Shown in pieces: positions 1 to 7,606 of a stretch of DNA of 39,446 bases; the stretch's first letter is position 1, and each line of letters begins with the position of its first letter. Under the pieces are notes generated by a model. The model was not told the origin of the DNA. It saw only the letters and a list, made by a program, of their open reading frames with translations, and searched no databases. The position numbers and the translations under genes are program-made. This DNA comes from Sphingomonas lacusdianchii (GTDB taxonomy: Bacteria; Pseudomonadota; Alphaproteobacteria; Sphingomonadales; Sphingomonadaceae). The DNA lies in assembly GCF_022664395.1 (NCBI RefSeq), contig NZ_JAKRET010000025.1, positions 1 through 39,446 of the forward strand, in the 5' to 3' direction.

Positions 1-116
1 AGGCCGGCGATCTGGCGCCATGCTGAGGCTGGACCCGTCCTGACCTCGAAGACGACAACGATGCGCAAAAGAAGATCGACTACGAGCACCTTGGCAAACG
101 GCTTGACCGATTAGAC

Positions 117-776
117 GACAAGCGGGTCGAGCGGATCTGGCGGCGCGAGGGGCTGAAGGTGCCGCAGCGCCAACCGAAACGCGGCCGGCTCTGGCTCAAT
201 GACGGCTCCTGCATCCGGCTTCGACCAGAGTATCCGGGGCACGTCTGGGCCTATGATTTCGTCGAGGAGCGTACCCACGATGGGCGCAAGTTCCGCATCC
301 TGACCATCATCGACGAGGCCAGCCGCGAGTGCCTGGCACTGGTCGTGTCACGCCAGCTCCGCCACGAAGACGTGCTGGCCGCGTTGGCCGACCTGTTCAT
401 TGAACGCGGTCCGCCAGCGCACATCAGGTCGGACAATGGCAGCGAATTCATAGCCACCGCCGTCCAGACCTGGCTCGGCCAGATCGGCGTGAAGACGCTC
501 TACATCGCCCCGGGCTCGCCATGGGAGAACGGCTATAACGAGAGCTTCAACGGGTCGCTTCGCGACGAACTGCTCAATGGCGAGATCTTCTACAGCCTCG
601 CGGAGGCCAGGGTGCTGATCGAGGCATGGCGCCGTCACTACAACACCGTCCGGCCGCACAGCAGCCTGGGCTACCGCCCGCCGGCCCCGGAAGCGGCGAC
701 ACCGCCATTACCGGCCTCCGGTTCCGCTTCGCTCCACCTACGCCCGGCAATGGCGGCGGAGACGACAATGCACTAA
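117..776 (+). pseudogene. IS3-family transposase OrfB, C-terminal fragment
   Basis: This is the catalytic rve-type integrase part of an IS3-family (IS407-like) OrfB. Recognisable sequence starts near position 117 with DKRVERIWRREGLKV and runs to a normal C-terminus. The acidic triad is visible: Asp in VWAYDFVEERTHD, Asp in IRSDNGSEF and Glu in GYNESFNGSLRDEL, followed by the family hallmark YNTVRPHSSLGYRPP. The N-terminal half of OrfB and all of OrfA are missing. In the same frame, upstream codons (27-116) encode a charged, unrelated stretch after a TGA at 24-26, so the transposase is fused to foreign sequence. A GTG at 159 could start translation, but the product would lack the helix-turn-helix part. 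It is almost certainly an inactive remnant. Confidence 0.8.
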
Positions 777-784
777 CTAACATG

Positions 785-810
785 CCGGACCACCCGCTGG
801 GGGCTGCTCA
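785..810 (+). repeat. probable right end of the IS3 remnant
   Basis: The stretch GGACCACCCGCTGGGGGCTG followed by CTCA, just after the transposase stop, resembles the terminal repeats of IS407-group elements, which end in a GGGGGC-TGATCA-like sequence. Non-IS sequence would resume near 811. The matching left end is not in the window, so the boundary is inferred. Confidence 0.4.
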
Positions 811-828
811 ATCCAGGCGCTGCGCTGG

Positions 829-1104
829 ATGACCCGCGGCCAGCCCCAGCAGGCGGCGATGTTCGCCCAGTTGAGGGGCAAGCTAGGAGAGCCGACGTCG
901 ACCACGGCCGACGCGCTGCAGAACGGATTTGGCGCGAAATACGAGAGCCTCCGCGCCACCTGGTCGTTGCCGCAGACCGTGACCGCAGTCTTTCAGGGCA
1001 TCGACGGTCGCATCGACCAGGGCAAAGTCGAGATCATGTCGGAGGCGGCGCGGGCGCGGGTGATGGAAGAGCTGTCCAAGGCGAACAAGAGCACGCCGCT
1101 GTGA
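829..1104 (+). CDS. hypothetical protein, probable C-terminal stump
   Basis: The product is 91 residues from ATG 829 and I do not recognise the family. It is hydrophilic, with the features AAMFAQLRGKLGEP, FGAKYESLRATW and a helical C-terminus (KVEIMSEAARARVMEEL). The same frame is open back to 781, through sequence at the IS boundary near 811 that reads IQALRW. I therefore infer that an older, longer gene was cut by the IS insertion and only its C-terminus survives. There is no convincing ribosome-binding site before 829. It sits 29 bp upstream of the GIY-YIG gene on the same strand. Confidence 0.45.
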   Translation: MTRGQPQQAAMFAQLRGKLGEPTSTTADALQNGFGAKYESLRATWSLPQTVTAVFQGIDGRIDQGKVEIMSEAARARVMEELSKANKSTPL

Positions 1105-1133
1105 CCCGTCGATCGTAGCCGGAGCATACCGTC

Positions 1134-1853
1134 TTGGCAGAAGCGACCGGCCAGCACCTCTACGTCATGCAGAACGAGTTCGGGCTTATCAAAATCGGCC
1201 GATCCGTCGACGTCGAACGCCGTCGCCTCACGCTCCAATCGACCGAGCGTTGCCGAATCCAAACCGTCGAAATCTACACCGGATGCGGCGACATGGAGGA
1301 GGACATTCACCTCGACATGGACGATCACCGGCTCGCAGGCGAGTGGTTCGACGGGTCCGACGAGGCGCGCGCCGCGCTTTGCGAGCTGATTAGCTGCGAC
1401 GATCCTCCGATCAGGTGGCCCTACGCATACGATCCAAGCGGCGCGTCGGCATGGCTCGACCACATCAATGTCGTGCGCCACGCCGCGGCTATCCGTCGCG
1501 AGCTATATCGCCAGATCACGATCCTGCGCGATGGACACGAGCCGAGCTGGGTTTACGACAGCGGCGTGTTCTACGCGAAATGGAGAGCCGCGACCGGCAG
1601 GCCCCCAGGGCTGGATACCGTGAAGATCGACGGTCAGACCGCGACGCATTGGTTCGACCTGGACAGCGACGCCGAGGGCATCGTTCCGGCCTTCACCGCG
1701 AGCGTCGAGAACGCCTTGCTCGCATGGCCAGACGATCTTCGCCCCGCCACCTGGATCGGCACCCCGATCGCGTGCTGCATCGCCGCGCTCGCCGCGATCA
1801 GAGACCGGCTGCCGCGCGTCGAGCGCCGTCCGACGCCCGATCATGCCGGCTAA
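1134..1853 (+). CDS. GIY-YIG-like nuclease protein (T5orf172/MUG113 type)
   Basis: The product is 239 residues from TTG 1134. The first ~75 residues match the T5orf172/MUG113 branch of the GIY-YIG fold: LYVMQ (9-13), LIKIGRSVD (18-26), an ERRRLTLQ helix (28-35) and AGEWFD (68-73), with Glu70 as the expected metal-binding glutamate. Arg23 and Arg29 are in the usual positions for this group. The remaining ~165 residues are not recognised. The gene overlaps the start of the next one by 11 bp, which implies translational coupling with a VRR-NUC nuclease. Proteins of this type are common in phages and plasmids. DNA cleavage is plausible but unproven. The TTG start is the first in frame; no strong ribosome-binding site decides it. 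Confidence 0.75.
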   Translation: MAEATGQHLYVMQNEFGLIKIGRSVDVERRRLTLQSTERCRIQTVEIYTGCGDMEEDIHLDMDDHRLAGEWFDGSDEARAALCELISCDDPPIRWPYAYDPSGASAWLDHINVVRHAAAIRRELYRQITILRDGHEPSWVYDSGVFYAKWRAATGRPPGLDTVKIDGQTATHWFDLDSDAEGIVPAFTASVENALLAWPDDLRPATWIGTPIACCIAALAAIRDRLPRVERRPTPDHAG

Positions 1854-2517
1854 GCCGCGCACATCGCTCCGCGACCAATGCGCGGCGCTCGGTGTGCCGC
1901 TCGAGCTCGTCGACCTGCCCCGCGGTCCTGACGGGTGGCATGTCGACGGCCACGCCCACTATCGACCCGAACACGCCGCCGCGGCGCTGTTGCGGGCCGA
2001 GGGCTGGACGTGCGCCACATGCGAAGGCGGACCGATGCTCCTGCTGATGAAGGCGGCCTGCCTGGAGCGCCTGATGGAGCTGAACACGCTGGGGGCGGCC
2101 GACAGCCTCACCCGCTTCCTGGAAGCGCAGTTCGTCATCAATGCCGCCCACCTCGACAGCATCTATGCTGCGATCGGCCGCGCTACGACGGCCCGGGTCC
2201 GCCGCAACTTCGACGCGATCTACGCTGCCGGCGTCGATGAGTATTATCCCGGTGTTACCGGCGAGCTGATCGAGCAGCTACACCGAGCGCTCGGTCCGCA
2301 GCTCCCCAGCATCGCAGCTCGTTTCGGCAGCGACGCCTACTGCTACCGTGCCGGGTGGCCGGACCTGACCGCCGTGCGGGATGGAGATGTCCTTTTTCGC
2401 GAGATCAAGACGAGCGACAAACTCCACCGCTCACAGCTCGAAACAATCGCGAACGTGCTGCTACCCGAAGGACTTACCGTCGACGTCCTCCAGCTTGCCG
2501 AACTCAGGATGCAATAG
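1843..2517 (+). CDS. VRR-NUC domain nuclease
   Basis: The product is 224 residues from ATG 1843, which overlaps the end of the GIY-YIG gene. The C-terminal third is a VRR-NUC domain of the PD-(D/E)xK superfamily: GWPDLTAVRDGDVLF (171-185), then REIKTSDKLHRSQ (186-198). Asp174, Glu187 and Lys189 form the expected catalytic set, and Gln198 lies in the conserved helix. The N-terminal 150 residues contain a CATCEGG (58-64) segment and helices that I do not recognise. VRR-NUC proteins are structure-specific DNA nucleases found in phages, plasmids and DNA repair. Here the gene forms a tight operon with another nuclease-fold gene and converges on the toxin-antitoxin cluster, with 32 bp between the stop codons. 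Confidence 0.8.
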   Translation: MPAKPRTSLRDQCAALGVPLELVDLPRGPDGWHVDGHAHYRPEHAAAALLRAEGWTCATCEGGPMLLLMKAACLERLMELNTLGAADSLTRFLEAQFVINAAHLDSIYAAIGRATTARVRRNFDAIYAAGVDEYYPGVTGELIEQLHRALGPQLPSIAARFGSDAYCYRAGWPDLTAVRDGDVLFREIKTSDKLHRSQLETIANVLLPEGLTVDVLQLAELRMQ

Positions 2518-2549
2518 TTGATTCTCGGCAGGCTGGTCTTCGCGCCTGT

Positions 2550-3155
2550 TCAGTTGCGCCAAGGATCGGGCTGTTCGGGAAGCGTCGGCACCGACACGGG
2601 ATACCTCAGAGGTATCGCATGGATCGTAGCGACGGGGCGGGGATGCGAATAGAGCTTGTTCGCGTCTGAAGCAGCGGTCCACGTAAACCCGTATCTGTTA
2701 TAGAACGGAACGGGAGTCGATTTGCTGCTGAATGAGGCATGCGTTACGCCGATCGGCAGAATAGTCGCGCTCGGATGGTACGCGTGCGCCCAATCGAGCA
2801 TGGCGTTCATCATGATCGCGCCAAGGCCATGGCGCTTCAGATCATTGTGAACCTCAAAGAACCCGCCGGGAATCTTGACACCACCCTCCCTGACCTCACC
2901 AAACCCGTTGATCTGCAGCGTGCGCCGCACTCCGATGCCGCGCTGATAGAGCCCGACATGACCCGTCAGCCGGATTTGAACGTCGACCTGGCGCCGTGTT
3001 CTCTCGATAACGACGGTGGCATAAAGCGGACCGGCTTCGCCCGCGACGGCACGGCTGCCGGTCAAGTCCAGCCGGTAGAGATTTGTGATGGTGCTGGGCT
3101 CTACGAGGGTCACCAGGCCGAGTTCCTCGCCACGAGAACGGACCGCTTCGCTCAC
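2550..3155 (-). CDS. GNAT-family N-acetyltransferase-like protein
   Basis: The product is 201 residues. GTG 3155 is chosen because GTGA overlaps the toxin stop codon (4-bp overlap, translational coupling). The central part has GNAT features: a beta strand FFEVHNDL, the acetyl-CoA-binding loop RHGLGAIMMNAM (motif A, R-x-x-G-x-G/A) and PFYNRYGFTW near the end of the fold, equivalent to the FYxxxGF motif. The N-terminal ~90 residues are an unrecognised domain with several strands. As third gene of a three-gene operon behind an antitoxin and a PemK/MazF-like toxin, it might modify the toxin or its target, or be a second toxin of the tRNA-acetylating type. None of this is shown by the sequence. 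Confidence 0.65.
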   Translation of the reverse strand: MSEAVRSRGEELGLVTLVEPSTITNLYRLDLTGSRAVAGEAGPLYATVVIERTRRQVDVQIRLTGHVGLYQRGIGVRRTLQINGFGEVREGGVKIPGGFFEVHNDLKRHGLGAIMMNAMLDWAHAYHPSATILPIGVTHASFSSKSTPVPFYNRYGFTWTAASDANKLYSHPRPVATIHAIPLRYPVSVPTLPEQPDPWRN

Positions 3156-3640
3156 TGATCGCGATCGACCGGCCGACCGATGCCGACGGCGACCATCGCA
3201 TCGAGAACGCGCTGGAGCAGGCTAGAAGGAATGAACCCGTAGCTCGTCGACGGCTCGCGCCCGGGGATCGGCCGCGTATCGTAGCCCGGCCAGGCATAGC
3301 GGTTCCACTCGCTGACCACGATCCACGAGCGGTCGCCGGAAAGGCGGAGCTGGCGGCGCACGGCCTGCGGCACCTCGATCGCGACATCGCCGGCGCCGGG
3401 CTTCTTGGTGGTGAACGGGACCACATGGACGAGTGACAGGCCATCCCGGCTGACCGTCATCAACACAACCGCGACCGGCCGGTCCTTAATCCCCTCGTCG
3501 CGCCCGTCGCGATACTCACGCTCCCACAGGTAGCTGTAGTTTAGGACTTCACCCGGCTCCGGCAGCCTGGAGCTGCCTTTCGGCTTCTTCGCTGCCTGGC
3601 CCGGGCTTGACGGCGCGGAGCGCGTCGAGGGTTTCTTCAT
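3152..3640 (-). CDS. PemK/MazF-like toxin
   Basis: The product is 162 residues from ATG 3640. That start is supported by GGAGG six bases upstream (GGAGGATCTGGATG), although it lies 92 bp inside the upstream antitoxin gene. After a basic leader (KKPSTRSAPSSPGQAAKKPK), the sequence GEVLNYSYLWEREYRDG, then KDRPVAVVLM, then VHVVPFTTKKP follows the beta-barrel pattern of PemK/MazF toxins (G-x-V/I, RP-x-x-V, hV-x-P-h-T). These cleave mRNA at short sequence motifs and are neutralised by binding the antitoxin. SEWNRYAWPG and the terminal helix SSLLQRVLDAMVAV complete the fold. The long basic leader and large overlap are unusual. Family assignment is good; RNase activity is inferred. Confidence 0.75.
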   Translation of the reverse strand: MKKPSTRSAPSSPGQAAKKPKGSSRLPEPGEVLNYSYLWEREYRDGRDEGIKDRPVAVVLMTVSRDGLSLVHVVPFTTKKPGAGDVAIEVPQAVRRQLRLSGDRSWIVVSEWNRYAWPGYDTRPIPGREPSTSYGFIPSSLLQRVLDAMVAVGIGRPVDRDQ

Positions 3641-3830
3641 CCAGATCCTCCGTGCGCCCGGCGACCCGTTCACGGCGTCGCAGGCGCTCATATTCGTCCA
3701 CAGGAACCATGACGAAGCGCACCCGGCCGTTGCGGCTCACCCCGACAGGGCGGATCATCGCCTCGTCGGAATAGTGGCCGAACTGCTTTTGCAGCGTGCC
3801 GGACGGCACGATTTCCATGCTCTTCGCCAT
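3549..3830 (-). CDS. Phd/YefM-like antitoxin
   Basis: The product is 93 residues from ATG 3830 (MAKSMEIVPSGTL). The N-terminal part follows the Phd/YefM pattern: a small DNA-binding fold with GVSRNGRVRFVMVPVDEYERLRRR. The acidic C-terminal tail (TEDLDEETLDALRAVKPG) is typical of the disordered toxin-binding segment. The in-frame region further upstream to 3953 looks non-coding, so I start at 3830. The 3' end overlaps the toxin gene by 92 bp in another frame, so the antitoxin tail and the toxin leader are encoded by the same DNA. As in this family generally, it should repress its own operon. Confidence 0.75.
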   Translation of the reverse strand: MAKSMEIVPSGTLQKQFGHYSDEAMIRPVGVSRNGRVRFVMVPVDEYERLRRRERVAGRTEDLDEETLDALRAVKPGPGSEEAERQLQAAGAG

Positions 3831-4232
3831 GAGCGGCGCTCCAATCTTGTCGCAGTTACCGTGGTGGGATCTGTTCGAACCGCCTGCGGGCGGGCTGTCC
3901 TTCACCAGTGCGTTGCGGCTCCCCGCTTGGCCTTGTGGCCGTTCTCTTCGCACATCGGGACGTGTCTATCGTGTATGGCGGTCTTGTTGCGTTGCGTTTG
4001 TCTGTTTCCGAGCGTTACCTGGAGCAAGCCAGCCTAAAAGGCTGACGAGCCGGATCATGCGGATAATCCGGAAAGTCGTCAAGAGCCGACATGTGTAGGT
4101 TTTCCTGAAATGGTGGACGGCATCTGCCCGGCGGCACGCTCCCGAAATAGCGGATTTGCACCTAAATCGGTGGACGTCAGCGTTTTCGCCTTACGCTCGA
4201 CGTGCCATCGGCATCAGTCGGCGCTCATGGGA
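3831..4232. other. intergenic region between antitoxin start and pAgo stop
   Basis: I see no gene here. The part nearest 3830 should hold the antitoxin promoter and operator. Three small dyads are visible: CCGCC-TGCG-GGCGG near 3880-3893, CAGCC-TAAAA-GGCTG (4030-4044) and CCGGAT-N10-ATCCGG (4050-4071). None has a U-tract, so none is a clear terminator. The last two lie downstream of pAgo and could weaken read-through into the toxin operon. Confidence 0.4.
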
Positions 4233-5768
4233 TCAGATGTAGTGCCGGAACGGCAGCGGCGGTGCGGTAACGGTATGAGGCGACGCCATCAGGATCTCAC
4301 CCACCCGGTCGGCGAACTTGAGCGTCACGGGCAGGGCGCTCGCAAAATCGCAGGCGTTATGGTTTACCTTGGTGAGCGCAAGGATGTCGCCGAGCACCTC
4401 TACAATGTCCCCTTCGCCATGCGTCACGTCGACGGTGAGCGGCTTGGGTGTCTCGAACCCTGGATACCCTGCCAGCCGCGGCACGAACCCCCGCGCCCAA
4501 AGGTAACCTGACCAGTCACCCACGGTAAGGGCTGTGCCGCGCAGGACCGGTGTCGACGCAGAGGGGCGGAACAGCCGAACATCATCGAGCTGCTTGATCC
4601 TGACTCCTACCAGCTGTGTTTCAGTGGGCACTGCGCTGCAAAAGCCGTCCCACTCATCGTGGGAAAAGCGGTGACGGCCATGGATGAACAGCTGGTTCGG
4701 CGGCTTGCCGTGCTTGAGCTTATAGCCCTCGACCACCGAGGTCATCAAATTCGCCGCCGCGCTCCTCGACAGGTGATATTCCTTGCGCTCGTCGGAGTAC
4801 CAGGGGCCAAGGGCGCCGCGAAATACGAGACCGTCGCCTGAGTTGAGGAACATCTGCGCGGCGCAACAGGCCTCGCCCGTCGCCGCAGGCGTGTCGTCGT
4901 TCTTAAACACCAGTCCGACGTAGCAAACGCCAGGGCGGACATGGGCCAGCGCCCACGGCTTGGCGTCCATCTTGAAGTAGAGCGTGGTGCAGAAGTTCCA
5001 GGCAACCGTGGCCTCGTCCTGGAGGCCGCGCCGGCGGTCGTTGGTGATGTTGAGGTTGCGATCGACCAACGTGCTTTCGAGGATCAGCTGGAGGACGACG
5101 CCGTCCTGCAGCAACTCGGCTTTCAACTGGTGGTGGAAATTGCTCGAGAACAGGTAGGTTTCGGCATCCCGCACCGTGTCTGGGAACAGGTCGCCGCCCA
5201 TCTGGAAGAAGCGTTTGGCGTCCTTGAAGCTCGTGATGTCAGAGGGAGTGCGCTCGTCTCTGGGCGGTGGTGCTACCTGGGGACGTCCGTAGCGATAGAC
5301 GACGTCCGGAACAACAACGAGCCAGACGTCGGGACGGCGCTCCTCGGCGCGGATGTGCGCGCGGATCGCGTCGGCGAACAGCAGCACCGTGGATCGGACC
5401 GCGTCGGCGCGATTGTTCTTCTTGATGCAATGATCGATGTCGCCGCTCTTGAGCGCTAGCTCGACCATGCCGCGGGTTGGCAGCGCGATGCCGAAGCAGG
5501 CCTCGAAGCCTGGCCATGCGGGTGCCCATAGAACGGGCTTGCCCTTCGCATCGACCTTGCCGGGGATATGTAGGCTGATCCGCTCTAACCAGCGGCGGGA
5601 TAGGCCGACGCCGCTCTCCGTCCCGATGACGCCCAAGCGCACCTGGGAGCGGCCATCGGGGCCTTCGAGCGGCCCGAAGAGGAAGAGCCCATCTTTTGGC
5701 GCTTCCATCTGCTGCCCGTGACCGAACTCAAGCAAAGGTTCGGCGATGCGATGCGTGAGAATGCTCAT
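4233..5768 (-). CDS. short prokaryotic Argonaute (MID-PIWI), SPARTA subunit
   Basis: The product is 511 residues from ATG 5768, which overlaps the TIR-APAZ stop as ATGA. The length and lack of N and PAZ domains fit short pAgos. The MID region spans roughly 25-270 (GIALPTRGMVELALKSGD, WLVVVPDVVYRYGR). PIWI spans roughly 280-495: YVGLVFKNDD (283-292), LFIHGRHRFSHDEWDGF (360-376), a conserved segment LALTKVNHNACDFASALPVT (463-482) and LKFADRVGEILM (483-494). In YVGLVF the position where nucleolytic Argonautes carry the first catalytic Asp is Val, consistent with a binding-only PIWI as known for short pAgos. It is expected to load a guide RNA, bind complementary invader DNA and activate its TIR partner. 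Confidence 0.92.
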   Translation of the reverse strand: MSILTHRIAEPLLEFGHGQQMEAPKDGLFLFGPLEGPDGRSQVRLGVIGTESGVGLSRRWLERISLHIPGKVDAKGKPVLWAPAWPGFEACFGIALPTRGMVELALKSGDIDHCIKKNNRADAVRSTVLLFADAIRAHIRAEERRPDVWLVVVPDVVYRYGRPQVAPPPRDERTPSDITSFKDAKRFFQMGGDLFPDTVRDAETYLFSSNFHHQLKAELLQDGVVLQLILESTLVDRNLNITNDRRRGLQDEATVAWNFCTTLYFKMDAKPWALAHVRPGVCYVGLVFKNDDTPAATGEACCAAQMFLNSGDGLVFRGALGPWYSDERKEYHLSRSAAANLMTSVVEGYKLKHGKPPNQLFIHGRHRFSHDEWDGFCSAVPTETQLVGVRIKQLDDVRLFRPSASTPVLRGTALTVGDWSGYLWARGFVPRLAGYPGFETPKPLTVDVTHGEGDIVEVLGDILALTKVNHNACDFASALPVTLKFADRVGEILMASPHTVTAPPLPFRHYI

Positions 5769-7159
5769 GCGTCGGCCTCCTCCGGCATCTCATCCCGGTC
5801 GAAAGCCGTTTCGAAGTCCTCTGACAGGGTTATCTGGCCGGATTCGTCTTCCTCGACTCGGCGGTCCTCTTCCGCGGCGAAGCTGACTGGGAAGTCGAAG
5901 CTCATCGGTAGGCTGGCAACCGCAAGGCGCTCACCGGACGCGGCAATGTCTAGGGTCGGATCACCTTCGGCAAGCCACCCCATCGCGGCGAGCAGCATGT
6001 CGCGCCATTTGTCGTTGAACCAAGACCGCGTGAGGCGCAACCGGATACGCTGCAGCTGTTCACCGGGGAGCGGGGTTCGGCCATCGGTCGTCACCGCGAC
6101 ATTGGCATGGACCCGGAAGAGAGCATCCGGCCAGAGCTTGGGTTGAGCGACAAGGCACAAGTGCCAGCGCCGATCCTTGAACTTGCCGCTCAGCACCCGG
6201 TCAACCCGATGTCCGTCGCTCAGCGTAAGCTTGACCCTCCCGTCGATCAGCCCGTCGGGGAAGAAGCGGCCCCGGGCGCCCGAAGAGAAATCGACAGGAA
6301 GTAGCCCAAGACGATGCATAGCCAGGTCCCAATGCTGACGCATCAGATTGACGGCGATCCGCCGTGCATTGGAGCGCTCACCGAAGTGGCGGCTATACGT
6401 ACCGTCTATCACGCCGTTGAAGGGCAAGCTGGCCCGCGCCTTTAACGGCGGAGCACCATTGTTGAGACGCTCTATCGCATCGGGTCCGCAGAAGGCGATC
6501 GCGCCTCCATCGTGCAGCACATGGGGAACACGCGTGAACTGGCTCCAGGCTTCCAACTGCGCAGTCGTGCCCTTCGCCTCCAGGATCCAGACGTCAGGCC
6601 TCGCCCGGAGTTCGAACCAGTTGCTGTAGAGCGTCTCGGGACTTGGAGTGACCAGCTTTCGACCGTCCTCTTGGGCAGCGACGATCATCGCAAGCTGCTC
6701 GGCGTCCGGATGCTCGACCTTTGGCACACGTGAGGAGTCGAGCGTCTCGAACAGGGGCTGAAGGCAGGCAGCCCAGTTAGGGAACGCATTGTGTGCGTTC
6801 TGGCGGAGGATCTCCGTCGGGAAATCGCCGAAATCCACGTCGGCGATTCGGATCGGAATCATAAACTCCGCATCGCCGAGCTTGCGACGCATGACGTCGC
6901 CGAGGGCGAGTTCCTTCTTTACGCCTTGCTTGCCGATGTGCTCGGACACGACGACGATCTGCTTGATCGCCTCGTGCCGCAGCACGTGCTCGATCTTGTC
7001 CCAGAAATCGTCGCCACCCCGAAGCGCGCGAACGTCGACCCAGACCTTGTACCCGGCAGTGGTCAAGCGACCTGCGAGCCACCGCGCGAACCGGTTATCC
7101 TCGGGGTTGGCGTGCGTGATCAGAATGGTGTCGCGCACCAGTGTCGGAACGGTTGTCAT
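5765..7159 (-). CDS. TIR-APAZ protein, SPARTA NADase effector
   Basis: The product is 464 residues from ATG 7159. The TIR domain occupies about residues 8-140: ILITHANPEDNRFARWLA (12-29), YKVWVDVRALRGGDDFWDKIE (37-57), a beta strand IKQIVVVSEHIGKQGVKKEL (65-84) and FMIPIRIADVDFGDFP (TIR box-like). The rest (about 165-464) is the APAZ region that binds the short pAgo and stands in for its missing N domain: WFELRARPDVWILEAKG, MQHWDLAMHRLG-like helices, then KDRRWHLCLVAQPKLWPDALF and an acidic tail. In SPARTA, target recognition oligomerises the TIR domains, which hydrolyse NAD(P)+ and kill or arrest the cell. The candidate catalytic acid is in the 54-57 DKIE segment, but choosing the residue needs an alignment. 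The gene lies 51 bp downstream of vapC. Confidence 0.92.
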   Translation of the reverse strand: MTTVPTLVRDTILITHANPEDNRFARWLAGRLTTAGYKVWVDVRALRGGDDFWDKIEHVLRHEAIKQIVVVSEHIGKQGVKKELALGDVMRRKLGDAEFMIPIRIADVDFGDFPTEILRQNAHNAFPNWAACLQPLFETLDSSRVPKVEHPDAEQLAMIVAAQEDGRKLVTPSPETLYSNWFELRARPDVWILEAKGTTAQLEAWSQFTRVPHVLHDGGAIAFCGPDAIERLNNGAPPLKARASLPFNGVIDGTYSRHFGERSNARRIAVNLMRQHWDLAMHRLGLLPVDFSSGARGRFFPDGLIDGRVKLTLSDGHRVDRVLSGKFKDRRWHLCLVAQPKLWPDALFRVHANVAVTTDGRTPLPGEQLQRIRLRLTRSWFNDKWRDMLLAAMGWLAEGDPTLDIAASGERLAVASLPMSFDFPVSFAAEEDRRVEEDESGQITLSEDFETAFDRDEMPEEADA

Positions 7160-7210
7160 GCGTGTCCCCGCCTGCAGCGTACCGTACCCAAAAGCACGAA
7201 TATGGGCCTA

Positions 7211-7606
7211 CTACGCCAGAGGGCGCATGTTGGTGATGGTAATGCCGACATCCGCGCTCGCCAGCGGGCCGTCCGTCGTGAACATCTGCGCTTGCAGATC
7301 GATCGCCAAAGCAAGGCATGCCCGGTCGCCAAGCGAAAAACCAAGTGCCTTCGTCGACGGTCGGAGGTCGCCTATGATGAGCGCCTGGGCAGGGGAGAGC
7401 GGCCGAACATCGAGGTGCAACCCGCCGAGCGCCTCACGCACCTCGTCCAGCGACAGGCCACGCTCCCGCAGCTTGGACACGACCTCGGCCAGGTTCGCCG
7501 TTCCGATGACACTGCGGGTCAGCACGTCGACTACCCGATCAGCCCCGGGCTCGTCGTTCAGAAGGCAGAGCAGGGCGGAGGCGTCGAGTACGACCTTGCT
7601 ACTCAC
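7211..7606 (-). CDS. vapC: VapC-type PIN-domain toxin
   Basis: The product is 131 residues from GTG 7606, which overlaps the antitoxin stop by 8 bp. The PIN acidic centre is complete: Asp8 (VVLDASALL), Glu41 (TANLAEVVSKL), Asp94 (SLGDRACLAL) and Asp112 (TTDGPL). VapC proteins are Mg2+-dependent RNases, usually cutting tRNA or rRNA. Length and residues suggest an active protein. The stop at 7211 is only 51 bp before the TIR-APAZ ATG on the same strand, with no visible terminator between, so transcription from the vapBC promoter may feed the SPARTA genes. Confidence 0.88.
   Translation of the reverse strand: MSSKVVLDASALLCLLNDEPGADRVVDVLTRSVIGTANLAEVVSKLRERGLSLDEVREALGGLHLDVRPLSPAQALIIGDLRPSTKALGFSLGDRACLALAIDLQAQMFTTDGPLASADVGITITNMRPLA

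Noticed and set aside
4030..4071. Two small hairpins as terminator of the SPARTA operon
   Set aside because: Stems are only 5-6 bp and no T-tract follows on the minus strand, so I list them only as dyads.
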